Assembly (NCBI GenBank): GCA_037892935.1
Contig: JAYXKI010000003.1
Coordinates: forward strand, 1,488,001-1,552,000
DNA length: 64,000 bases
Direction of reading: 5' to 3'
Source: Phlebopus portentosus
Lineage: Eukaryota > Basidiomycota > Agaricomycetes > Boletales > Boletinellaceae
Shown: in pieces, positions 11,081-24,100 of the stretch
Position numbering within the stretch: position 1 is the first letter of the stretch
Layout: every line of letters starts with the position of its first letter
Notes under the pieces: generated by a model
Databases searched by the model: none
What the model saw: only the letters and a program-made list of their open reading frames with translations
What the model was told of the DNA's origin: nothing
Translations under genes and position numbers: made by a program

Positions 11081-14000
11081 TCACGACGGATTGGTTATCC
11101 AGAGTCTGCGCTTTGGGACGGTGACGATAGAGACGTCGCGACGCGCCATCTCTTCTTCAATCCGCCTCTGTTGCGTCTCCTCATCTTCATCATCTTCATC
11201 AGATCGAGGATAGCCATGCGTACTTGAAGATAGTAGATCATCCTCCTGCGTAGAAACGGCGCGGCGGACTGGAGGTTGATGGAAGGTGTAAGGATTACGG
11301 GAATCGGTAGGGAATGCATATAACCCACTCCTCGACGCTGCGCGCGAGGATGGGTCGGAGTCAGGATTAGGGGGTGGATGAGGGACTTGGTGGTATCGGA
11401 GACTAGATAGGATGACGGAAAGAATCGAGGCGTGCGGCATACCTCGCCACGAAAGGGAAAAAAGAATACAGTAGAAAGCAACGGTCCATGCGAGAAATAC
11501 AGCGAATGCGGCTTTGGGAGCGCGTTCCCATAGTTGTACTAGGGTCACGATGCACATAGCGAGGATGGCTGCGTGTAGAAGGAGATGAAGGATGGACAGT
11601 GGAGGTGGAGGGAGCATGGGACGAGGAAAGGCTGGAGACTCGGTTGTGGGTGGCCGGGCACATTCCAAAGGCGTAGCAGCTTGAGCACGGTTGAGCCGCG
11701 TAAGTGCGTAATCAAGGTCGCTCTGAAGTTAGAGTAAGCGAAAAGTCAAGAAACGCAAGGAATCAAATACGAGCGACTCACAAACGCGGCAACATTTTGG
11801 CGTCTGTTGAGCCAATCCAAATCGCTGAGGCTGCGTGGAACACCAGTCTGAGCCTTGTGGCTACTTCCGCCAAAATATGAGTTCGATCCGGCCGCGCTCA
11901 GTCTCCGTAATCGATTTCCTCGGTTAAGGACTTCAAAACTGTGTGACGGACCCCCGCTATTGATTGATTCCTGAGCTTCCGTGCTCTCTGTCGAGTTTCG
12001 CTCTTTCTTCTGCCAGAAATATCCACCAAAAAAGGAGCGTCTGCGAGTACGGGTCGGAGATTCCTGCCGTAAGGAATTTGACGTGATGTCTGGAGATGAG
12101 ACAGTTGCGCGATGTCCGGGCGTAAACTTCTCCTTGGCTGGAGTCATAAGGGCCGTGAAGCTAGCCTCATTTGAGTCCTGTCGCTCGCGCTCCTTAACGG
12201 GCTCAAGCACAACAATGGCCTTCTTTTTGTTTTCCCTGTTCCTCAAGAAATATGCAGCAAACAAAAACGGGACTACAGCATACAGAATAATGAAGAACGC
12301 CAAAGCGATCTTGCCGTGATTTGTCTTCAGGGACAAATTTGAAGATGCTCTTTTCCGCAAGGCACTATTGCTTGTCGAAGATATAGTCGTGAAAGCTACG
12401 ACGATGCCGACTATGCCAACGGCATACGCAGCAAGTCCCGTCAGACCAGCCAGCCAAACGAACCCCATGTGAGGACCTGTCAATGCAGCTCTGGGCGTCG
12501 AAGGCGTCGACATCCGATAGAATACGAGAGCAGCCAACAAAAGAGCCACAGATACAGGAGAGATCACTTTGTGGCTTGTAGCCGTATCGTAAGGAAATAC
12601 GATTGTTGCTGCTGGAGTTCCAGATGGATTTGGCGTCGGCGTCGAAGTAGACGTTAACACTGGACTGGAAGTGGAAGACGTTGCGCTTGCAGTTCGTGCT
12701 TGCGCACACGACGTTAGGTACTCGATTGTAACACCGGTTCCGGAAGCGTTCACACCCGAGCCCAAGTTCCCATCGCCGAAGCCAGACCAGGTTTCATTTG
12801 ACTGAGTGATTTCGCCCTGATATGCTCGAAGTATCCATACATCGGATAAGTAGTTCCCGTCTGCGTCCTTACCTCCAAAAACCAGGACGTCAGAGCCTAC
12901 GGCCGAGTTACCACCGACCAGGGCCTGCGAGTAAGAAAATGTTGCTGCGCCTTCCCGAGGGATAGGATACTTGACGCTACCAGATGAAGGGTCACCTGAC
13001 GGTATAACACGAGTCCATACACCAGTATCGATATCAAGAATATCCTAGGATGGCACGTCAGGTTAAAGCTTCTCGAGACTAGAAGTTAATATTCCTGACC
13101 ACTTCGCCACGATTGAGACCGTTGCCATCATCCCATAAGGTATCATTGAATGTACCTAGGAGCATCAACGCTTGCTTAGCGAAGCTGCCCGAGGCTGAGT
13201 TGTAGTTTGGTACGACAACTACAAGAAAGTCATGCAGTTCAAAAATGAAGAAACGTAAGACAACAACATACCTGGCCCTACACGTGGAGCCGGGCAACCG
13301 TCTGGCGAGATGTCTCTTGTGGCGTTCACGTTAAGAATATGGGAGTCCTGCTGAGCACACGTGTTGTCGCTGCTGTCGTCCGAAGAGCAGCCTCCAGCTG
13401 CAACGACCATCGCCGAAGGCATGACTGCGCCGCCTTGCCGTACCCGGGATGGAAGATTGTCGGAAAATTGGACCTGAGTCCAGCTGCCTACAACGTCGTC
13501 GACATTGTTCGAGGATAGGACACCGGCCACATGAAATTGCCAGACATCCGATAAAGACAAGGCATTTTGACCATCAAAACCGCCTGCGATGTAAAAGGTA
13601 TTATTGGGTCCAGCTACAATCGGATCTTGCACAGTGCTGGCTGTCAGATCGGTTCCCCCAGCAGCATTGTAGCGAGCAGAAGGCCCTCCTTGGGAGATTG
13701 ATATATTTGTCCAGAACTGGTTGTTGTAATCGAATTCCTAAAGTGTAAGGTTCAGAACAGGGACCGTACAATAATTAACAAGCCATATTTACCCAGGCAT
13801 CCGAAAGCGGGTCGCCATTTTGGCCTTTTCCTCCAATGACTACGAAACCGTGGCGACTTAAGCATTAAGAGTAAGAAAAGAAAAGGATTATGTCAGGGAG
13901 GCACGGAAGCAAGGCGGGTGACTTGATGATTAGACATACTTGCTCGCAGCGAAGTCGCGACCACTGATGGCCATGCTTCTCGGAGGAGGTTTTACATCAG

Positions 14001-14366
14001 TTTGAGTGAGAGGATTAGGAGAGGACCATGAGAGAGAATTTGTGTTGAGACTGTGGAAGGGGGTGTGATTGAGAAAAGGTCCGAGAGTCGCAAGTAAGAT
14101 TGTACTGACAGGTAAGTCTGCTGTTGAGGAAAGTTGTTTGACTCGCCACCGAAAATAATGAGAGTGGATGAGTCTGGGTCATAACCGATAGAGGCATAAC
14201 TTAGACCGGGAGGAGGAGAGCCAGACAAGCTTTCAGTGATTTCAATCCATTGAAGAGGCGGGACTGGGGTATTCGTTGCAGGAGCACCGGATATTTCGGA
14301 ATATAATGAAAGAGAGAAGAGAATGGAAAGCAAGGGAAATGAGATAGAAGCTGGATAGTGTGCCAT
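11081..14366 (-). CDS. Secreted-type kelch/galactose-oxidase-like propeller fused to several membrane segments
   Basis: Reads leftward from ATG 14366. A signal peptide (MAHYPASISFPLLSILFSLSLYS) is followed by a kelch beta-propeller. Blades show GYDPDSSTLIIFGGES, GFVVIGGKGQNGDPLSDAWEF, TFYIAGGFDGQN with LSDVWQF, VVAAGGCSS, and DVLVFGGKDADGNYLSDVWIL. Several N-x-S/T sites fit an extracellular or lumenal domain. Then come about three hydrophobic helices (ISPVSVALLLAALVFY, FVWLAGLTGLAAYAVGIVGI, IALAFFIILYAVVPFLFAAY), a serine-rich cytosolic loop, and two more helices near the C-terminus (ILHLLLHAAILAMCIVTLVQ, AAFAVFLAWTVAFYCILF). An acidic tail ends KRRLWITNPS at the stop 11081. Kelch blades suggest protein or glycan binding at the cell surface. 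Catalytic copper-radical residues of galactose oxidase could not be assigned, so enzyme activity is not claimed. Confidence 0.8.
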
Positions 14367-14862
14367 AAGATGAAGGAGGCGGGAGAGAGGGAAAGGGCTG
14401 CCCTTGAGGGCGGGGAACGTTGGTGGACGTCAGAGTTAGACGCGGTGAGAGGAGGAGGACGATACGCGGCACAAGAACGGCTACGAATACGGGTACGGGT
14501 ATGGTACACGGCCTCGTGTTATATTCATTGTTCCCACGATATTCCGTTCCATGCTATTTATGAGATCATTCAAATATCATTTACTTCCGAGCCGAGCTTT
14601 CCATCCGTTTCTGCACGCACACACGCTTGAACTCAAGCAGCAAGAAGAAGAAGAAGAAGAAGAGTTCACCCAATCAAATACGTCGATCGCGTCGATCTCG
14701 TGGTTTGATGACATAAGAATACATACATCACCTCGGAGACGATCCACGCTGCCCATTAATAGCTATTCCATCTAATGCCAAGCTCATGAACAGCCTCCTG
14801 CTTTTCTTATAGGCATCTATTGTATCCTCTCTCACTCCGCAGCAATCTTTCTCAATACCACA
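14367..14862. other. Divergent intergenic region, likely shared promoter
   Basis: These 496 bases separate two genes transcribed away from each other. They contain an AAG microsatellite at 14642-14662 and no supported gene. Confidence 0.55.
14642..14662 (+). repeat. (AAG)7 microsatellite
   Basis: Seven exact AAG units form a polypurine tract about 200 bases upstream of the start at 14863. It is non-coding in my models. Confidence 0.9.
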
Positions 14863-17427
14863 ATGCAACATGAAATACCAGACTATCCAGAGCAAGACGA
14901 GTCAGGCGGCGACGGTCTCCCGACTTATGATGACCTCGCAGCCCAAAAGGGTCCAAACTCGAGATTCGGAAGGTGGAAGAGCTGGGTAGAGAAGCGGTAT
15001 GTACTTCCCTCCTTGGTCTTCGGCCACAACTGGTGCGTCCCTGGTCTGTCCTTAACAAGCGAATTTTCAGTGCCGCGGAGCGTTTCGTGGACTTGACGCC
15101 TGAAGAGCGGGCTCGACGCCGTGCACGCGGTTGGGGCAATCCAGTGCGTATCCACTCTATTCTATCATACTCTTCAAGCTACTCACATTACTGGCGCTTC
15201 TCGTGTGGCAGCTCTTTAATGAGGTTAACGCAAGAAACGCAGAAACCACGCAGGATGTTCGCACACCACGACCTGACCAACAAACATATCTGCAGCCTTC
15301 TGCGCCCGCATCAGTATATTCACAAGACTCTCAATGGTCGGGGTACACGGGGAGTCAAATACCCAACAATGAGCCGCCATCTTACTATCCATCTCAGCCA
15401 GAGCCGCCTGTCACGCCCGCAGGCGAGCCTCTACTACCATCACATCTCAAAGCACATCAGTTCGGGTCTAGGTTCCTCCCTCACACGACATTCCCCATGA
15501 ATACACTGCTCCCACTTATGGGGGACCGCCTTTTGCTTATTGGACACGACAATGGTCTTTCTGTTCTCGACATGTTTCCCAGCGGCGACCCAGAGACGTC
15601 TAGCCCGGCTGATGCACAGATCAGGCATATATGGGAAGGTGAAGGGTGCGTCACGACAGCATTTACCATCCATAGCAACTACACGTTGATGCGGCGCCCT
15701 TCTTAGAGCCTATCAGCTAGAGTTACTCGAGTTTCAAGATACCGGTGATCTCACGCCGCACGGTGTCGTCCTTGCTCTCGTCGGCTCGGAAGTGGAATCC
15801 CCAACAAATTCGAAGGAGAATGACATCGTACGATCAATTCGTATGTACAATTTGTCAAGTCTCACGAGTCTTGCTCGTTGGGCCACATCACAGAAGGTTG
15901 GTTACTAAACTATCTATGCTATTACAGCTGTAGCTGAATCATCGATTGCGAATAGAATGCCAAGCCGATTGATCTTCGTCGACCACCTCACTGGGTTCCT
16001 CAAGCAGCAACTACTAAAAAGCATAAACATAGTCTCAGTGGCATCAACATCCTCAAATCCATCAAGCAGGATGGCCAAAATGGCCCAGAACCGCAGAGTC
16101 CTCAGTATTCGACTCCGAAACGTTCTAACGTTGCTGCTTCGAATATGAAAAGACATGAGTCTGCCTCTTCTGTGGAGTCTTCTTGGGATGTTGTTGATGA
16201 ATTGCCCCTTCGATGGGCGACGGATTTTGTACCTTTGGCCTCTGCTGGCTCGCGTCTGCTGCACACCGATGTACTGTTCTTTGAGTTGTTTAGAGGTGAA
16301 CCTGAAAATCCTCGTGGACCGACCTCTCTGGCGATAGCCACCAAACAAAGCGTCTTACTGTACGAAACTCCCAAGGGAGAGCGAGCATTCCGATTCTGCA
16401 AGGTGAGCTAGTGTGATAAGCTTACAGAAGACACCAAAGCTGATTTTTCATGCAGGAATTCTATACCCCTTTACAGCCGCGTAAAATGAGTTTCGTGCAC
16501 CAGAAAGCTCAGGAAACGGTCATTCTTCGAAGTCCATCCGACTCATCCCAAAGATCTCAGAAATCATCTTTATATTCACCCGACGCGGATAGTATAAACA
16601 AAAGATTCTCCTCTCTCCGTCAATCACTGGACATCACCCGAGACAGACCGCTCTCTTTATCTCCTGTGCCTGATTATGGCGCGCAACTGTCGCTTTTCGT
16701 TGTATTTGACAAAAAGGCTGGGCTTATCCGTCTTGCGGATGCCTCAGTCGGTGAAGTCGAGCTGAACGACGACAGTCCGAGGGACTCCTTGCTCTCACCC
16801 GTGGGCCATTCACCACGCCGTTCCTTCATCCGAGAAAGCAAGGGACTCTGGCTACCTCCGACGTACGAAGAACTACCCCTGACATATGCAAACGACCTAT
16901 GCGTGCGACCGGTGTACGTCCTCACGCGGGGGAAGCAAACGCACATCATCCCCGCACCTATGCCGACGCCGCTCAGCACCTGTCAGCCGCTCTACGTCCT
17001 GACATGGCAACACACGCCAACCCAACTCCGGCATCGCGTCTGTTCACCACTAGACGACCCCGCCTTCCTCCAAGTCATCGGATTCGGCGAGTACGGCGTG
17101 GAAGTGCAAGAAATTCCACTCTCCGCGTTCACAAAGGGCAAGGGCAAAGGCCGGGCGCAGGATCCCGTGCGTGCCGCGATGGATCTCGGCGGAGATGTCT
17201 CCTTCCTCTTCCGTGGCGGCCAGTGGCACGAACCGCGTCGCTTCCTCTCACGCTCCGCCTCGTTCATGTCATGCAGCAGCGGGACCAGCACCGTCCACAC
17301 CGGCGGTCTGAGAAAGAGCGCCGAAGATGGCTTCTATGCCAGTTGTAGGAAGGGACTCGAGGATTGGCGCGTATTTTGGCTCGGCGGCGAGGAAAAGGAC
17401 GATTATAGCAGTTCCTTGGACATCTAG
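14863..17427 (+). CDS. CNH-domain-like protein with PY motifs; function unknown
   Basis: Starts at ATG 14863 (MQHEIPDYPEQDESGGDGLPTYDDL). The N-terminal part is proline/glutamine rich and followed by a propeller-like region. GDRLLLIGHDNGLSVLDMF, SLAIATKQSVLLYETPKGERAF and KEFYTPLQPRKMSF resemble strands of a citron-homology (CNH) domain, as in Rom2 and Vam6-type proteins. Later parts (SLFVVFDKKAGLIRLADAS, PVYVLTRGKQTHIIPAP, VIGFGEYGVEVQEIPLSAF) look like further blades, and the end is EEKDDYSSSLDI. The exons join through introns such as the one between GWGNP and LFNEVNARNAE. PPSY and PPTYEEL are two PPxY motifs, and LPTY near the start is a related form; these are known ligands for WW domains. 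The CNH call rests on pattern memory only; another seven-blade fold is possible. Confidence 0.55.
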
Positions 17428-17758
17428 CATCTAACATCTTAATTTGTTCTGTTGCATATTTTGGACTCTCGGACATACCATTGGTTGGATGTATATTTTC
17501 ACGACGTACTTGTACGTGTGCTAAGCCCATCTTGATTCTTATCACTATCTTTCTGTCTCTTGATTCGCCCTTGATTGATACCTGATAACTAATCCTTAGT
17601 TTTGGGAAAGTACATGAGATCGAACAAGCATCGGATGGTTTTATTGCATATAAAATTAAGGATGTTACAACCTGAAGTCCGTGAGTATGTCATGAGAACG
17701 TCCCCAATAGCGTTAAAAGAAGGAAAAACAAAAACAAAGTGCAATACATATTAGACTG
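17428..17758. other. Convergent 3' intergenic region
   Basis: This 331-base region contains the 3' ends of the CNH-like and TRP/FLC genes. It is AT-rich and I see nothing else in it. Confidence 0.55.
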
Positions 17759-20700
17759 TTAGGTTTGAGATAATCTACGTTGCGGCCTATTAGGTGCGGA
17801 CAAAGGATCTTCCGAAGTGTTCCCTCGCAAGACAACGAAGGAGCGTCGGCCCTCGGCAGGTCCCTCTGAAGCAGGTTCAGGCTTCGAAGACTCGGCAGCA
17901 GCAGGCGAAGGTCGCTTATCTCTTAAGACGACAAATGACCGTCCACCTCCTTCTCCTTCACTGGGCTGCCCGGACGGCATATTTCCCTCGCTCATGCGAC
18001 GATTCCGCCGGAATTTATCCCATAATGTCCGTTTCGGCTGAGCTATATCCGCAGACGAATCGTCAGTATCTGCTGCAAAGCTCGGACGGACGAGTTCTGA
18101 TGTATCCTGTACAACAGCCGAACTACCGGTCTGTAGATTGAACAATGCCGATGCATCTTCAATGATTGCGACCTGAGATTTCGTCCGTACGTGTACTTGA
18201 GGCTGTGCAGGGTTCATTGCGCCGGGTGGCAGTCCACTGCCTCCCACAGGATGATTTATGTTTGGGTGGTTGACCGTTACCGTAGACCGATTCGTCGGTG
18301 AAGGACCACGCGGCGTTTGAGCTGGACTGGGTTGTTGTATTCGCTCCACAGAGGGGAACTCATGCTTCCCCATTATCGAAGGTGATGCGTTCGTAGCAAT
18401 CGCGTAAGGCGCCTCGTACCTTGCTCGACCCCCGCCAACTCGAGCGAAGCCAGACTTAGCCGGTGTCTCAGCGGGTGGCGACGTCGGCCGATCATCCACA
18501 GGACCATACCCTGGCTGGGGAAACGGCTGCCAGGAACCCATAATATAGCCGCTCTCATCATCGCTGTCCTCCCTGTAAGGCAGCAGGGCATGTTCCGGGC
18601 GGAGAACAGATGGTGGTCCATGAGAACTGCTTGGTGGAGAGGAGTTCTTGTTGCCAACTACAAATGGCTGAGAAGCCGTAGTGGACGAACGAACATCATT
18701 TGCAGGACGACGGTGGTTGCGCCTCCGCCTCCGCTTCCTCGGGGTGCACCAACCCAACAAGCCCATCACTCCCAGCAGTCCAGTGTCAAGAGTATGCTTG
18801 CTTCTATCAAAGGGAATACGCCCAATGATACGGAGCAGTGCCTCAAGAAGTTTGACGGCTAAGATGATCAAGAACGCAAGATACATCAGGCCGAGGACGA
18901 CGAGAATTGCAGCTGCGATCCAGCTTCCCGCGGCAATACCGATCGCGACCTGGCAATTTGAAAAGGTTATTAGGCTATCAACGCACGTAAGGAGATTGGA
19001 CTACTTACTGTGGGTGTCAATATCACCAATAGAACAGCCACAGTTATGCGCGCTACACAGAAGAAAAACTGATCAGACCCATAGTCGCGCCTCGTCCCCA
19101 CGGCAACCAAATACTTGTACACAACGATGCCGCGATCTCCATCACCAGGATGATAATCGCCTGCGCCGTTCCGCTCTTCTGCCCGCATCCAATAACAATC
19201 CCATATATCAGATTATTTGCGAAGAATATGCACGCAAATAACTGGGAACCGTGGGCATAATGATTATAGAGCGGACCCAGCATCATGAGTGTTCTCGTCT
19301 CGTCATATAGCTTATTCGTCGCGGTCGTGTATAGACGAAAGATCAGAAAGATCGGGATTCCGGTAGAGAACACGACGAATGCGAGTACGGCCAGGACCAC
19401 GGAGACCGTAGAGGACTGCGACCTTGCATTTGCGAACTGATACGAAGAAAATATGGTGATTGGTAGGTGGAACAGGATGAGAATCCGAACGAGATTGCCG
19501 TGAAGTATACTCCCATGGAATGAGCTGGGTTTAATTCGCAATCGCCACCAGGGCCTAGCAAGAGCACTAGAAAGCGGTATAGAGGCCGAGCGGAACAAAC
19601 GATATCCAGCGGCAGAAGTGCCATCTTCATCGGCGGCAGAAGATCCATTCTTGTCAGATTCTCTTGCCGGGGGCAGATAGGCAGGACTCCTCGCGCCGAA
19701 AGGCGAGTCCTTCTCTGTTCCACCGAACAGCGCTACACCTACTTGATCAATCCCCCATATGAGAAGACTGACAAGAATAACTCCCGCAATTATGGCAAGG
19801 AAAAGCACCAGAGACACTCCAAACAGGTCTTGGGGTCTGAGACCGACGACAGCCGCAAGTGAGGCAATACCTGCCTTGGAGTTTTCAGGAAGCATCAATA
19901 GAGAATTCGGTACACTCGTGTCGACGAATATAGGTGAGCTGGAATCGCTTAGTTGGTCGGCGAAGTCGGAAGGCGGGTTGTAATCCTGAACTCTTAGTGG
20001 CCACCAGTGACTGGAAGTAGCATTTCCACCCTGCGCCAGTGTAACATCTATGCATAAATTAGTTCTGCTGTGTAATAAGCATCATTGCTCTACTTACTGA
20101 ATATGAGCGTTGTCCAAGCCGTCTGAGCGAGAATTGGATCTGCGGAAATAAGGTCAACTTGAGATAAACGGAAGAGTACTCCTTGAAAAAACTGACAAGC
20201 AAAGGTTGGCCATTGAACGGCTACCATTCCCAAGGCCGCACACCATTGAGTATGGAAAAAGACATCCCGCATAGACGGCGTGCCTAGACTCATGTAAGTA
20301 TATCACAAATTAACACTCAGAGACGTATGCTCACTAAACCGAAGAAGCGCAGGAGTAGATGAGAATCGTTCCCCGCTAATCGCACTGGCAAGGATGTAAC
20401 CCGCTCCTTCCAGACGAGACCACAAATTCCTGCCCGTGCCAGATCCACCTCGTCCCCATGCAGCAACAACTCTCGCTAAACCAGCGACTAACCAGTATGC
20501 TATGCAAAGCGCTACGCTGACCCAGAAAATAATCGTCGCAGGTCCATACATTAATCCCGCTACACGATCGCTTTTCAGTGGTGTCGTGGCTACATCTATG
20601 CAGCTCAATTCAATGGCGGGCGAAGACGTATCCACTATTCGTAATCGCGTATTAATCGTCATTAAATTGTACTCATGGTCTCCTAAAGGTATTGCAGCTG

Positions 20701-21192
20701 AGAAAGCTATGGGACCTGCGCTGACAGGGCAGTAGAAGTAGTTCGGATCCAGACTTGGCAAAGGCGACGGTGGACATAGGCTCGTGCAAAAGAATGTGCT
20801 ATTTTCGAAAACATTGAAGGATAAGACAGAGCTGGTGGTAAATATAGTTGCTAAACAGTGCAAATTAGGGAAGGAAACCTGGATCCGCCACGTAACAGTT
20901 GGCACTTACAAAGTAAGCTTGTGGCATTATTTATGGGCTCGAGTGTCTGGCCGGTGTTCCCAATTACGGTCAGGTTGATATGTCGCCCAAGGTTGTCATT
21001 CGTGACAATTTGTCCATACACTGTGGAGACATTTATCTTCAGGGAAGGGTCGATTGCATTTCCGACGGTGCATTCCGAGAAGGCGAGAGTCGCGGGTTGG
21101 GCTATAACGAAGCGGGAAAGGAAGAGAAGGACGGCAACGACAGACAGAGGAAAGCAGCTAGCGCGGAACAAGGCGATATGGCTATGCCTCAT
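17759..21192 (-). CDS. TRP/flavin-carrier (FLC) family membrane protein with ML-like N-terminal domain
   Basis: Fungal TRP-like channels of the Flc/Pkd2 type act in calcium homeostasis, cell wall maintenance and ER FAD transport. Read leftward from ATG 21192, the protein has a signal peptide (FPLSVVAVLLFLSRFVIAQP). A lumenal domain follows with conserved cysteines (FSECTVGN, FCTSLCPPSP, YFYCPVSAGPIAFSAAIPLG, IELSCIDV), which matches the ML-like domain. The first membrane helix is TIIFWVSVALCIAYWLV. Next come MRDVFFHTQWCAALGMVAVQWP, then several helices (LFLAIIAGVILVSLLIWGID, ILILFHLPITIFSSYQF, VSVVLAVLAFVVFSTGIPIF, GLISF and others). The C-terminal third is a cytosolic serine/proline-rich tail with polybasic patches and two copies of RSFVVLR, and the protein ends RRLSQT at 17759. 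Which paralog group it belongs to cannot be told here. Confidence 0.83.
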
Positions 21193-24100
21193 CGTAACAT
21201 AAGGAGTAAAGTAACGTTTACTCTGACGAGTTGACAGAGTCCAAGCTCAAGACGTTCGTTCTTGTCGAGTGTCGAGTCGACCGTGCACGAGTGGCGCGCC
21301 AGAGTGCCCCAGACGGCGTCGCCCGACCGTCGTCCCAAACATGGCAATCACGCTTACGTGAGCTACTTTCATTTCTTTGGTAATTCTGAAAAAAAGAAAC
21401 TTGAAATTTCAACCTTTCGCTGTGCGCACCAGTGGCCTCTCAGAACTCCTACTTGTCTGAGGAATGCTATTTCTACAATTCTCCCCTTTCATCAATTCAA
21501 GGACCTGGAATACCATGATCTTGACTTTGCCTAGGGTAAGCCACTAAGTTCCTGACCTCTCGACCCCGCGGTCTCCTTCAAGTCCGAACAATTTTGCCAT
21601 CTCACCGTCGGAATTCGGCAGGGGACATTGTGAAGCAGGCTTGATCACCCGCCGAGACAAAGTATCTTTAGCTTTCCTAGCGGTCGCACAATGTACAGCT
21701 TTTTCCAAAGCACCAGGCGTTTCATCTCGCCGACTCGGGTCCTTGGGGAATAATTGGCTAAAAGCCTGTACCCCCTAATATTGCACCGTGCTATCGAAAT
21801 TTACTCGTGCGTAACGCTGTGCAACTTCGCGAAGTCTTGAAGAGCTGGATTAGGTGGTGAATACGCCGAACGAATGCCGCGTGAGTCGTGATGTCTGATG
21901 GATGATACCATCAATTTGTTTTCTCTCTGGGAATCTGCTTTTCCAACTATTGAAGATAGGATTAAGCTTGCAAGCGTGCGTATGCTACTTCAGCTTGGTG
22001 GAGAGAGGAATTCTAAACTCAGCTTGAACTTCCGAATAGAGGTAAATTCGGCCTACTCATTCACCATGTGCGTTCCCATCGGCTCGAGGTCAGACGACCG
22101 GACGGGTCCATTCATCAAAGAAGCACTCCCTTCGTTTGCCAATAAGCTCTCGCGCCGTTGTGCCTGGCCTGCGACGGAATCGCGCATACTCTACTGCTCT
22201 GGGTGGATTGGGAATGCGCCTGAGGAGGAGCCTTGCAGGCAACCACCCCACGGATTGATTGGATATTCGTTTGCATGCCGCTCCGCTCTCTTGGCTTGGC
22301 AGATATGTGTGAACGCAAAAAGCTAGTATTTAGCCACATCGATCGCACTTCTCCGAGGGGAATTGTGACCGAGAGAGACACATGATCTTGTCATGATAAT
22401 ATTACTCGCTGAGTCCCAAAGTGAATGTTCCTGGGTCCTGACAACCTACGTGGACTCCGCTTCGGCATAACTAAAGGCGAAGACGACAAAAGTGTTTCAG
22501 ATAATACTTGCGGGAACATCTTCGATAATATGCAAACTACCTTTCCTTCCTTTCCCTATGTCAGCTTCCTCGACGTTTTGGGAAGCGATCCAAATCCAAG
22601 TTTTTTTGTTCCGCGTGCCCCCGCGCTCAACCTTCTTGCATCGCCTTCTCCAAGCTTCTCGCCGTTGGAGACTTTCTTTCACTTTACGGATCGGAGAATT
22701 GCAGAACGTATAGTGCCCCCCTTCCTCCCCCTCTCCCCCGAACAAGAACACCCATGCAACGTGTCTGCACTCCGCCATCAAGAGCGCACAGCCCAGGACA
22801 ACAGTCGAAACAAGGGTCATCAGATTGACGCCCAAGTATGAGCAAATGATCCTCCTCCCCGATGATGATGTAGTCATTGGCCATAGATCTTGGCCGATAA
22901 GCCTCGATATGCAATTTTCTCTGAGTCTAGCGCGCGTTCGCTCGGACTTGAAGGCTTCATGGACTATACTCTTCTCGCATTTGCACCGCCTCCTGGACGC
23001 CACCATTATGCATCTTCATCAGTCTTCATGGTGGAGAAGAGAAGCAAACTGAGAGAAGATAAGCTGGTGTAATTGACAAGGTTCAATCAGCCATGATTGA
23101 CTGTTTCAAGGCAAACAAACGCGGTAACTTTTCTTTGGCATTTTCGGATCTCACACTAGCTTCCGACGTTCTCATGGACTCGCCCGTGGCTGACTGTTGA
23201 CTTGTAAACATGGAAGAGAGTCGCGTTTCGGAGCGGCACTCTTCACCATCTTACACTTTCCGCCTCCGTGTCTAATTCTGCTCTCCTGCTCCCGATGCTG
23301 GCGTTAGACAGCGATCACGCCTCAGCCCATCATGAGCGTCATCAAACCGTATCCCCACCTGTTCGCCAGAACGGAGATAGTCGCCCTTTCTCTCAGGGCG
23401 TTCAACGAAAATCCCTGCTGTCTTTGATTGCTTTGGAAACTCGGGAGATGTCAGTAAGGACCCAGCATGGCATGGCAAAGCGCTGCTCTGATCCGGATGG
23501 AATGTTGATCCAGACTACACAAGGTACCCTAGGTCCGTTATCTCCCTGCTCCTTCAAGAAATTAAATTAGGTGACCTCCTGGTATTCAAGTCGGAAAACG
23601 CGAAAACAGGCGAGACATACGAAGATTCGGGTTAGTCCGTTCCTCCTTTCTGCTCCATTAGACATGGGCAGGCTTGCCCTTCCACTTACCTACTGTCTCA
23701 AAGGGGAAAGACTTGTTCACGAGCGATACGGAAAAGCTGACAACGTTGCATCCTCACAAAACTTATCTGAGATTGGGTTCTCACCAAAAATTCAAGCTCA
23801 GCAGAGAGGGACGCGGCGCTCAAGGGAATACTAATCTGGATCCTTGAAACTCTCGGCGGAGGTCGTCTGTTCCCAGATAATAAGACTCCTGAATAGACTA
23901 CGAGTATTTACATATGACTATAACTCACTTTACATTCTGCCCCACGAATAAAGTCACGTCTTCACGGTATTTGATTTCCTGTCTTCTTGTGAACACGAAG
24001 ACGATAATTCACGAAAAAGAAATTAGGGCAAAGGTACGAGGGTCTGGACCCCGAAACCGTTCAAATAAGATTACTGTGCCATAAAAGGAAAGCCATATTG

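Noticed and set aside
22425..23006. Overlapping plus (138-codon) and minus (169-codon) frames in the gene-poor gap
   Set aside because: They lie on opposite strands over the same DNA, show no domain, and fit no exon-intron pattern; I could not choose either.
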